5,172 bases of DNA from a bacterium (GTDB lineage Bacteria; Armatimonadota; Fimbriimonadia; Fimbriimonadales; GBS-DC): the NCBI GenBank assembly GCA_029335935.2, contig JARJMV020000316.1:1-5172 (forward strand), in the 5' to 3' direction. A program made the translations under genes and the position numbers. A model generated the notes under the pieces. That model was not told where the DNA came from, did not search any database, and was given only the letters and a program-made list of their open reading frames with translations. This document shows positions 1 to 5,172 of this stretch, piece after piece (the first letter of the stretch is position 1; every line of letters begins with the position of its first letter).

Positions 1-175
1 CTACGGGTGTTTATGCTTAGACAGGAATGTCCAAGCTACGGGTGTTTGTGCTTGGACAGGAATGTCCAAGCTACGGGTGTTTATGCTTGGACAGGAATGT
101 CCAAGCTACGGGTGTTTGCGCTTGGACAGGAATGTCCAAGCTACGGGTGTTTGCGCTTGGACAGGAATGTCCAAG
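1..175 (+). repeat. Five tandem 35-bp units, each carrying a perfect or near-perfect hairpin
   Basis: Five contiguous units lie at 1-35, 36-70, 71-105, 106-140 and 141-175. Each is a 15-bp linker (ctacgggtgtttRYg) followed by the 20-bp palindrome CTTGGACAGGAATGTCCAAG. The palindrome has 8-bp arms and a GGAA loop, with copies at 16-35, 51-70, 86-105, 121-140 and 156-175. Variation is limited to three unit positions and is all transitions: position 13 (A/G), position 14 (T/C) and position 19 (A only in unit 1, giving an A-C mismatch in that stem). Units 4 and 5 are identical, which suggests recent duplication or homogenisation. Read as plus-strand RNA the loop is a GNRA tetraloop; on the minus strand it would be UUCC, so the plus strand is the more likely functional RNA strand. 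The array starts at the window edge and may extend upstream. Whether it acts as RNA, as a protein-binding DNA site or as an inert minisatellite cannot be told from sequence alone. Confidence 0.95.
156..175 (+). promoter_or_regulatory. Last repeat hairpin, 16 nt before the glycosyltransferase start codon
   Basis: This is the final copy of the 8-bp stem with GGAA loop, ending 16 bases before the ATG at 192. If transcription starts in or upstream of the array, this stem-loop sits in the 5' leader where it could affect ribosome access or mRNA stability. No Shine-Dalgarno is visible between the hairpin and the ATG (the spacer is ccaccaaagatctact), which makes the role of the leader less certain. 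A regulatory role is inference from position only. Confidence 0.3.
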
Positions 176-191
176 CCACCAAAGATCTACT

Positions 192-1748
192 ATGCGTTGG
201 CTACTTTGGCTGTGCGTTATCGCGGCTCTGATAGACCTGCAAGCGTTCGGCTTGACCGACTTAGATGAGGGCTTCTACGCTTCTGTCGCGTGGGAGATGC
301 ATCAGTCGGGCGACTGGCGCACGCCGACACTGGGAGGTGCGCCGTGGTTCGAGAAACCGCCGTTGCTCTACTGGCTGATGACGCTCAGCATGCGTCTGCT
401 GGGCGAGACCGAGTTCGCCGTGCGCCTGCCCTCCGCACTGATGTACACGCTCACAATCCTGCTCATCATGTGGTGGGGCAACCGTCGGCTGGGGCAGGGC
501 TCGGGCGATTGGGGCGCACTACTGTTCGCGCTGTCACCGCTGAGCCTCATCCTCGCGCGGCTCGCCATTACCGACATGACGCTCGTGTTCCTGCTCACTC
601 TGACGCTGATCGCGCTATGGGAAACACGCGGGTGGTTGGGGAGCTTGCTCGGCGGTGTCGCGCTGGGGCTATCTATCCTCACCAAAGGTCCGTTCGGGTT
701 GAGCCTCATCGGTCTACTCTATCTGTGGAACGCGAAGACGCTCCATGCGCGTGGACTGCGTTTTCGAAAGGTAATCCTCGCCCTAATCGCGGCGTTGCTG
801 ACCGCCGCGCCGTGGTATGTGGGCGTATACCTGCAGCATGGCTCAGCGTTCTTCAACGAATTTGTTGTGAAACAGAACCTGTTGCGATTTGCTGGGGGCG
901 ACACGGCGCACTCCGTGGTATCCATCGTGCAGCGGGGCGATGGATGGAGCATCCTGGTCGGCGTCGCTGTCTATCTGCTGTTTTATGTGGTGGTACTGTG
1001 GCTTGGTGGACTGCCGATAGCGGGCTACGCTGGTGCGCTTTGGCGGCGCGAGGACGACGCTCTGCGCTGCTATCTGCAGCGCTGGGCTTGGTTGGTGTTC
1101 GGATTGTTCACCCTCAGCTTCACCAAGTTGCCTGCGTACCTCTTCCCGATGTTTCCTGCGTTGGCGTTGTTGGCGGGCGCGCAGATTGCTCAGGTGCGTC
1201 TACAGGCGTCCGTGCCCGCGCGCGTATGGGTCGGGCGGCGGCTCGGCGCGTTTGCGCTGGTGATGGGGGCGTCGGTGTGGGGTGCGCTTGCGCTCTACGC
1301 CCCGCTTTGGCAAGTGGCGCCGTGGGTGATTGCGCTTGCGTTCGGCGTGCCGACGACCGTGTTCGCTCTCTACAAGCCTGCTGCGCCCCCGTGGATGCGC
1401 ACGCTCGGCGTCATCGCGCTACTCATCGGCTGGAACGGCGCGCTGACAGGCTACGACCGTCTCGCGCTTGAACCTGTGCGTGAACTCGCGCTCAAGCCGC
1501 CGCCCTACCGCACTCTCATCGCCTATCGGGTCAACCCTGGCTACCCGAGCCTGCATTTCTATCGCAAGGGTCAGTACCGAACCTCAGGTGACGCCGACGC
1601 TACGCTTCAACAGATGTTCCAATCGGGCGCATACTGCCTCACCACCGACGCCCCTTTCGCCCAACGCCCCGAACTGTTTATTGTGGCGGAATCGCGAGCA
1701 CTGGGTAGGCGATTTTACCTAACCGCGCCGAAATACACCGCGCCGTAG
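192..1748 (+). CDS. Polytopic membrane glycosyltransferase, GT39/ArnT-like (518 aa)
   Basis: This family transfers a sugar from a polyprenyl-phosphate donor to a lipid, polysaccharide or protein acceptor on the outer face of the cytoplasmic membrane. Matching motifs near the N-terminus are D23-L-D25-E26-G-F-Y-A in the first external loop, then the G-D-W region at 40-42 and F53-E-K-P-P57. A second acidic motif is I126-T-D128, followed by T164-K-G-P167 and the S309 to G329 segment with K312-L-P. Roughly 11-13 hydrophobic segments lie between residues 4 and 419, with a soluble tail of about 100 residues (420-518). The length suits the family. Donor and acceptor cannot be deduced. The ATG at 192 is chosen because the protein begins there with its first membrane helix. 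In-frame ATGs at 27 and 132 would only add residues translated from the tandem repeat. No Shine-Dalgarno precedes 192, so the start is likely but not proven. Confidence 0.88.
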   Translation: MRWLLWLCVIAALIDLQAFGLTDLDEGFYASVAWEMHQSGDWRTPTLGGAPWFEKPPLLYWLMTLSMRLLGETEFAVRLPSALMYTLTILLIMWWGNRRLGQGSGDWGALLFALSPLSLILARLAITDMTLVFLLTLTLIALWETRGWLGSLLGGVALGLSILTKGPFGLSLIGLLYLWNAKTLHARGLRFRKVILALIAALLTAAPWYVGVYLQHGSAFFNEFVVKQNLLRFAGGDTAHSVVSIVQRGDGWSILVGVAVYLLFYVVVLWLGGLPIAGYAGALWRREDDALRCYLQRWAWLVFGLFTLSFTKLPAYLFPMFPALALLAGAQIAQVRLQASVPARVWVGRRLGAFALVMGASVWGALALYAPLWQVAPWVIALAFGVPTTVFALYKPAAPPWMRTLGVIALLIGWNGALTGYDRLALEPVRELALKPPPYRTLIAYRVNPGYPSLHFYRKGQYRTSGDADATLQQMFQSGAYCLTTDAPFAQRPELFIVAESRALGRRFYLTAPKYTAP

Positions 1749-1763
1749 GGTATCCTCAATACC
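1749..1763 (+). other. Small inverted repeat directly after the glycosyltransferase stop
   Basis: GGTAT and ATACC arms of 5 bp enclose a CCTCA loop, beginning one base after the TAG stop at 1746-1748. The stem is short and no T-run follows, so it does not look like a standard intrinsic terminator. It may be chance, or a minor 3'-end stabilising hairpin. Nothing here proves that the next gene has its own promoter. Confidence 0.25.
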
Positions 1764-1781
1764 GCGTACTGCGCTATCATC

Positions 1782-1789
1782 AGGAGGTG
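1782..1789 (+). promoter_or_regulatory. Strong Shine-Dalgarno for the aspartyl protease gene
   Basis: AGGAGGTG matches the anti-Shine-Dalgarno closely and lies 5 bases before the ATG at 1795. It fixes the start of the exported protease. It contrasts with the upstream glycosyltransferase, which has no visible Shine-Dalgarno. Confidence 0.85.
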
Positions 1790-1794
1790 CAACG

Positions 1795-3735
1795 ATGCGA
1801 GGCTATTGTGGGGTTCTGAGCATACTTCTGCTGTTAGGTACTGCATGGAGTGACGACGCGGCGGCGCGCTTTGAACAAGCGATTCGCAATCACGGCGGCG
1901 ACGCCTACAAAGCGCTCGCGCAACGCGGCGTCAAACTGCAATATGATATCACCAGCGAGTACGGCGGCAAAAGCTCCGCCAAGCGCACGGTCTACATCCG
2001 CGAGACGAAGCGTCTGCTCGAAGTGCGCTACGGCGACGACGAGTTCATCACAGGGTTCGACGGCAACCGAGGCTGGCGCAAAAACGACTACCTCAGCTCC
2101 AGTATCGCTCAGGAAGACGAGTGGGGTCTAAAAGATACCATCTACACGCACTTCGTGCAAATCCCGCACTGGCTCTCGGTGGGGACCCTCGTGGGTGGCG
2201 AAGACGCCAAACTACCCGATGGACGCCCCGCCTACCGAATCACGGTGCAACTGCCCCAACCCGAACATCAGCGTAGCCTGCCCAAGAAGCCCGACAACAG
2301 GCTCCACTGCTACCTCAACGAGCAGAACCAGATTGTGGGCATGGAGTACCAGCAGGTCAACTACGAGACGGACGAAATCTCGCGTATTGGGGTGGTCTAT
2401 CACGGCTTCCGCGCGATGTCCACGCCCGACGGCGAGGTACAAATGCCCCTCGAAACGCGCCTCTACAGCGACGGCAGGCATATAACGACCTACTTTATGA
2501 CCGCGATGGACGCCTCTACCCCGCTGGACGACGCGCGCTTCCAACGCCCGCCGCACGGAACCTCGCCCGCCGTGCGCGATAATCTGCCCGTCAAAGTGCC
2601 CTTCCGATTCAGCACGAACTCGCTCTATGTGCAGGTCTATCTCAACGGCAAAGGACCTTACTGGATTATCTACGACACGGGCGCATCCAGCACTTGGATC
2701 GACGATGCGATTGTGAAGGAGGCAGGGCTGGAGAAGATTCCCAACAGCGACTACTGGGCGACGCTGGTGTATGGGATGTTCCCGTCCTACAAGGTGCGTG
2801 TGCAGAGCTTGAAAGTGGGCGAGGCGGAGGTGCGCGATATTGTGATTGGCGGCGGCGCGGTCTGGCGCACGCCCCTCGGCAGCGACTCCATCGACGGCAA
2901 GCGCGTTATCGGACTGCTCGGACGCGAGACCATCGCCGCATTTCAGACCACCGTCAACTTCGCCGAGCGCACCATCACCTTCGAGCCGCACGACGCCCCC
3001 ATGCCCGAAGGCGTCGTCATCCCCTTCGAGATGGCGGGCGACCATGTGCTGGTAACGATGACCGTCGGGCAGAAAGAGCAGCCGATACGGATGATTGTGG
3101 ACACAGGCGCGTCCACGAACCTGCTCCCGCCTGCATACCGACACGACAAAACCGACGGTCCGCAGATGACCATCGAGAGCTGGTACAAGCGGCTGGGCGA
3201 ATTCTTTGAAGGCGACGACTACAACTTCTTCACAGGCGACCTGGTGGTGTATCGGCTCAATCGCATGCGGCTCGGACCGCTGCAGTTCCACTCGGTCTAC
3301 GCCTATCATAAACTCTCGGAGAACGCGCGCTCCGACTCGATTACAGCGCTGCAGACGCGCTACGGCTTGCTGGGCGTGCCCATCATGCGCCACTACAAAG
3401 TGACCTACAACTACTTCCGCGAGCAAATGGTGTGGCAACCGAACACGGCGGCAGAGCGCGCCGCCGACAACGCAGGCTACGGGATCTGGTGGCGCAAACA
3501 AGGCAAAGACCTCGTCGTGCGCTGGGTGATGCCCATGTCCGACGCCGATATCACCGGGGTCAAAGCAGGCGACAAAATCTTGCTCATCGATGGGCAATCG
3601 CCCGCCAACTGGAGCGAGAAGCAGCTGGTCGATCGGCTCTCCTACACCAAAGTCGGTCGCCCACTGAAACTCACCGTCGAGCGCGCGGGCAAGCGACTGG
3701 AGTTCACCCTTACGGCGAGCAACTACGAGCTCTAA
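1795..3735 (+). CDS. Exported two-module aspartyl protease with C-terminal PDZ domain (646 aa)
   Basis: Residues 1-19 look like a signal peptide: a hydrophobic stretch ending in T-A-W-S before D20, with no lipobox cysteine, so a soluble exported protein is likely. Residues about 20-245 are beta-rich, with an F-D-G-N-R-G-W motif reminiscent of LolA/LolB-like outer-membrane lipoprotein-sorting folds; this assignment is tentative. Two retropepsin-like modules follow. The first has D294-T-G-A-S298 and the partner motif G373-L-L-G376. The second has D436-T-G-A-S440 and G524-L-L-G527. Residues about 560-646 form a PDZ domain, with the G588-V-K-A-G-D593 turn and the I595 to G600 strand typical of bacterial PDZ domains. 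Clan AA proteases need two DTG aspartates, so one chain carrying both could form an intramolecular catalytic pair. Substrate is unknown. The start is set by the AGGAGGTG 5 bases upstream. Confidence 0.85.
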   Translation: MRGYCGVLSILLLLGTAWSDDAAARFEQAIRNHGGDAYKALAQRGVKLQYDITSEYGGKSSAKRTVYIRETKRLLEVRYGDDEFITGFDGNRGWRKNDYLSSSIAQEDEWGLKDTIYTHFVQIPHWLSVGTLVGGEDAKLPDGRPAYRITVQLPQPEHQRSLPKKPDNRLHCYLNEQNQIVGMEYQQVNYETDEISRIGVVYHGFRAMSTPDGEVQMPLETRLYSDGRHITTYFMTAMDASTPLDDARFQRPPHGTSPAVRDNLPVKVPFRFSTNSLYVQVYLNGKGPYWIIYDTGASSTWIDDAIVKEAGLEKIPNSDYWATLVYGMFPSYKVRVQSLKVGEAEVRDIVIGGGAVWRTPLGSDSIDGKRVIGLLGRETIAAFQTTVNFAERTITFEPHDAPMPEGVVIPFEMAGDHVLVTMTVGQKEQPIRMIVDTGASTNLLPPAYRHDKTDGPQMTIESWYKRLGEFFEGDDYNFFTGDLVVYRLNRMRLGPLQFHSVYAYHKLSENARSDSITALQTRYGLLGVPIMRHYKVTYNYFREQMVWQPNTAAERAADNAGYGIWWRKQGKDLVVRWVMPMSDADITGVKAGDKILLIDGQSPANWSEKQLVDRLSYTKVGRPLKLTVERAGKRLEFTLTASNYEL

Positions 3736-3741
3736 GCATGC

Positions 3742-3755
3742 GGCGATGACTCGCC
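3742..3755 (+). other. Small inverted repeat after the protease stop
   Basis: GGCGA and TCGCC arms enclose a TGAC loop, starting 6 bases after the TAA at 3733-3735. The stem is only 5 bp and lacks a T-run, so it is a poor terminator candidate. It overlaps the position where a -35 element of the following promoter would fall. Confidence 0.25.
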
Positions 3756-3776
3756 AGCGGGTACATTCGGTATACT
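3746..3776 (+). promoter_or_regulatory. Possible sigma-70-type promoter of the SRPBCC-larB cluster
   Basis: TATACT at 3771-3776 matches the -10 consensus TATAAT at five of six positions. The best -35 candidate is ATGACT at 3746-3751, four of six against TTGACA, with a long 19-bp spacer, so the -35 is weak. Transcription would begin around 3783, giving a leader of only about 17 bases that contains the Shine-Dalgarno AGGAGGA (3786-3792), 7 bases before the ATG at 3800. The 64-bp gap also leaves room for a promoter. If real, it would drive both SRPBCC genes and larB as one transcript. Confidence 0.35.
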
Positions 3777-3799
3777 TTGCCTATCAGGAGGACTGAGCT

Positions 3800-4231
3800 A
3801 TGCCGAGACTCGAGAAATCTATCGATATTCATGCGCCTGCCGAGAAAGTGTTTGCGTTGCTGCAACAGGCAGAGTCGTTCGCCGAGTTTCTGCCCCACAC
3901 GAAGGCGGTGCAGGTGCTGGAGCGCACCGAGAGCAGCGCGTTGCTGGACTGGGAAGTGATAGCCCCTGGCGTGGGTATGCCCGTGCGGTGGAAGTCGCGC
4001 CATACCGTCGACGCCGCCAACCACACGGTCAGCATGCAACCTGAGGGCGAGTCGATCGTGAAGTTGCGCGGTGAGTGGCGCGTGACGCCCCATGAGGCAG
4101 GTAGCCAACTCGCAGCGACGCTGGACTACGAGGCGAATGTGCCCCCAATGTTCGCAGGGATGGCACAGAACGCTGTGAACACGATTATCCAAGACTGGCT
4201 GAGCGGTTTCAAACAACGCGCGGAGGGCTAA
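3800..4231 (+). CDS. SRPBCC (START/Coq10/RatA-like) family protein, first of a tandem pair (143 aa)
   Basis: The protein is a single SRPBCC-type domain, a helix-grip fold with a deep cavity for hydrophobic ligands. Family features are the N-terminal strand followed by A12-P and V17-F-A (the I-x-A-P-x-x-x-V pattern), then F27-x-x-F30-x-P32 and a short strand with V37-x-V-L-E41. A D-A-A-N-H-T turn lies near the middle, L-D-Y-E near residue 113, and a long C-terminal amphipathic helix ends the protein. The length matches stand-alone members. It has no signal peptide or membrane helix, so it is cytoplasmic. Its specific ligand or activity cannot be assigned; relatives include polyketide cyclases, the ubiquinone-binding Coq10 and RatA-type proteins. 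It precedes a paralogue by 2 bp. The start follows AGGAGGA with 7-base spacing. Confidence 0.82.
   Translation: MPRLEKSIDIHAPAEKVFALLQQAESFAEFLPHTKAVQVLERTESSALLDWEVIAPGVGMPVRWKSRHTVDAANHTVSMQPEGESIVKLRGEWRVTPHEAGSQLAATLDYEANVPPMFAGMAQNAVNTIIQDWLSGFKQRAEG
4222..4227 (+). promoter_or_regulatory. Shine-Dalgarno deciding the GTG start of the second SRPBCC gene
   Basis: GGAGGG lies inside the last codons of the preceding gene, 6 bases before the GTG at 4234. It supports the GTG as the true start and indicates translational coupling between the two SRPBCC genes. Confidence 0.75.
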
Positions 4232-4233
4232 TC

Positions 4234-4695
4234 GTGGCGCGAGTGGAGTTGGAGGTAATCATCCAAGCCCCGCTGCAGACCGTCTACGCTATCGCCCGCG
4301 ATGTGGAGGCGTTCCCACAGTTTATGCCCGATGTGAAGTCGGTGCGCATCCTCGAAACGAGCGACAACGGCGCACGCACGCTCACCGAGTGGGTCGCCTA
4401 CGCCTCGCAGCTCAAACTCCAAGTGAAGTGGACCGAAGAAGACCTCTGGGACGACGCAAACCACACCTGCCGATTCCGCCAAGTAAAGGGCGACTACGAC
4501 CAGATGGAGGGGCTATGGGAGTTCCTGCCTCATCCTGAAGGAACACTGTTTCGGAGCGTGCTGGACTACGAGTTGCGTGTACCGCTACTCGGCGCGATTG
4601 TGCAGAAAGTGGTGCATCATCTTGTGACGCAGAATCTAAAGGGCATTCTGGATGGGGTCAAGGCGCGCGCGGAGGCGGTGGCGCGTGGAAATTGA
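4234..4695 (+). CDS. SRPBCC (Coq10/RatA-like) family protein, second of a tandem pair (153 aa)
   Basis: This is a second SRPBCC-fold protein, clearly paralogous to the one before it. In an ungapped alignment of the first 41 residues, 16 are identical, including A12-P13, V17, F27, F30-x-P32, K35, V37 and L40-E41. Further shared blocks are A-N-H-T in the middle, L-D-Y-E followed by V-P, and a K-x-R-A-E ending. Its N-terminus (A-P-x-x-x-V-Y, then D23-V-E-A-F-P-Q-F) is closer to the Coq10/RatA pattern than that of its neighbour. Ligand and function are unknown. The protein should be cytoplasmic. Translation starts at a GTG, supported by GGAGGG 6 bases upstream, and the 3' end overlaps larB by 11 bp. 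The RatA toxin name sometimes given to such proteins should not be carried over without experiment. Confidence 0.82.
   Translation: MARVELEVIIQAPLQTVYAIARDVEAFPQFMPDVKSVRILETSDNGARTLTEWVAYASQLKLQVKWTEEDLWDDANHTCRFRQVKGDYDQMEGLWEFLPHPEGTLFRSVLDYELRVPLLGAIVQKVVHHLVTQNLKGILDGVKARAEAVARGN
4671..4675 (+). promoter_or_regulatory. Shine-Dalgarno deciding the GTG start of larB
   Basis: GGAGG lies within the end of the second SRPBCC gene, 9 bases before the GTG at 4685. Another GTG at 4678 is in the SRPBCC reading frame, not the larB frame, so it is not an alternative start. The arrangement supports coupled translation. Confidence 0.65.
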
Positions 4696-5172
4696 ACGCC
4701 TGCGCACGCTGCTGGAATCGGTCGCGCAGGGCACACTCAGCGTCGACGACGCGCTGAATGCCCTGCGCGACTTGCCCTATCAGAACTTGGAGTTCGCACG
4801 CCTGGACCACCACCGCGCGCTGCGCAAGGGGTTCCCCGAGGTGGTGTTGTGTCAGGGCAAGACGCCCGAACAGGTCGCCACTCTCCTCTCGCGTTTAGCA
4901 GAGCGGGGGCGCGCGTTAGCAACGCGAGCCACCAAGGCGCACTACAAGGCCGTGCATGCGGTGCTACCTGAGGCAGTCTATCACGCGCAGGCGCGAGCGA
5001 TTACTCTCGGCGAGATACCCTCAGCCCCCGAACAGCCCTACGGCGTCGTCGTGGCGGCAGGCACTGCAGATATCCCCGTCGCGGAGGAGGCGAGGCTCAC
5101 CGCGCGGATGATGGGAGTGTCGGTGCATACGCTCTACGATGTCGGGGTGGCAGGGCTACATCGCCTGTTGGA
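4685..5172 (+). CDS. larB: LarB, pyridinium-3,5-biscarboxylic acid mononucleotide synthase, 5' part only
   Basis: LarB carboxylates the pyridinium ring of nicotinic acid adenine dinucleotide and cleaves its phosphoanhydride to give pyridinium-3,5-biscarboxylic acid mononucleotide. This is the first step towards the nickel-pincer cofactor of lactate racemase and related LarA enzymes; LarE and LarC act next. The visible 162 residues match the family: an N-terminal helical region, then F37-A-R-L-D-H-H-R44 and G49-F-P-E-V53, G58-K-T-P-E-Q63, T80-R-A82, and the PurE-like core with A125-G-T-A-D-I-P-V-A-E-E135 and D152-V-G-V-A-G-L-H-R-L161. Full LarB is about 250 residues, so roughly a third lies beyond the right edge. 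As I recall, the missing part includes the cysteine reported to bond the substrate ring. The GTG start overlaps the previous gene by 11 bp and gives an N-terminus typical of the family. No stop or frameshift is seen in the visible part. Confidence 0.93.
   Translation, partial: MEIERLRTLLESVAQGTLSVDDALNALRDLPYQNLEFARLDHHRALRKGFPEVVLCQGKTPEQVATLLSRLAERGRALATRATKAHYKAVHAVLPEAVYHAQARAITLGEIPSAPEQPYGVVVAAGTADIPVAEEARLTARMMGVSVHTLYDVGVAGLHRLL

Noticed and set aside
1..175. CRISPR array
   Set aside because: The full 35-bp unit repeats directly with no unique spacers; the 15-bp linkers differ by only one or two transitions.
7..268. Small plus-strand open frames (starting at 7 and 62) through the repeat array
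   Set aside because: Their products are mostly translated repeat units, with no Shine-Dalgarno, and they run out of frame into the glycosyltransferase gene.
290..1471. Long plus-strand open frame of 393 codons overlapping the glycosyltransferase
   Set aside because: It is out of frame with a gene that has clear family motifs and membrane helices. Its product is rich in Arg, Ala and Gly without domain features, as expected for a shadow frame in GC-rich DNA.
1749..1763. Rho-independent terminator after the glycosyltransferase
   Set aside because: The stem is only 5 bp with A-T pairs and there is no T-run after it; kept only as a weak inverted repeat.
2212..3597. Minus-strand open frame of 461 codons opposite the aspartyl protease
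   Set aside because: It lies entirely antisense to a gene with intact DTG and PDZ motifs. The product is His/Val/Arg-rich and low in recognisable structure, typical of an antisense shadow at high GC.
3710..4216. Minus-strand open frame opposite the first SRPBCC gene
   Set aside because: It is antisense to a well-supported SRPBCC gene and shows no domain features or plausible ribosome binding site.
3800..4231. RatA-type toxin of a toxin-antitoxin pair formed by the two SRPBCC genes
   Set aside because: Both proteins are paralogues of the same fold and neither resembles an antitoxin. The RatA label in this family is often transferred by similarity only.

Overview
This is a GC-rich, gene-dense bacterial window with everything coding on the plus strand. 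The organism cannot be named from it. The high GC, tight packing, GTG starts and short palindromes with a GGAA loop are the kind of thing I associate with uncultured, often thermophilic lineages such as Armatimonadota. That is an impression from memory and should be treated as a guess.

Layout. Positions 1-175 hold five head-to-tail copies of a 35-bp unit, each containing a 20-bp palindrome that would fold as an RNA hairpin with a GNRA-type GGAA loop. The array touches the left edge, so it may continue upstream. Sixteen bases after it begins a 518-residue polytopic membrane glycosyltransferase of the GT39/ArnT-like superfamily (192-1748). After a 46-bp gap comes a 646-residue exported protein (1795-3735) with a signal peptide, a probable LolA-like N-terminal domain, two retropepsin-like aspartyl protease modules (two DTGAS motifs) and a C-terminal PDZ domain. 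After a 64-bp gap with a possible promoter comes a compact three-gene cluster: two adjacent paralogous SRPBCC (START/Coq10/RatA-like) proteins (3800-4231 and 4234-4695), then the start of larB (from 4685, running off the right edge), which encodes the first enzyme of nickel-pincer-nucleotide cofactor synthesis.

How the genes work together. The first two genes point to envelope work: lipid-linked sugar transfer, and a secreted or periplasmic protease. No sequence evidence ties them to each other beyond orientation and proximity. The last three form a convincing translationally coupled unit: a 2-bp gap, then an 11-bp overlap, with each downstream Shine-Dalgarno inside the preceding gene. This places a tandem pair of small hydrophobic-ligand-binding-fold proteins directly upstream of larB, the most interesting gene-context observation here. 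The most unusual non-coding element is the hairpin repeat array next to the glycosyltransferase start. I see no tRNA, rRNA, CRISPR array, transposase or prophage genes.
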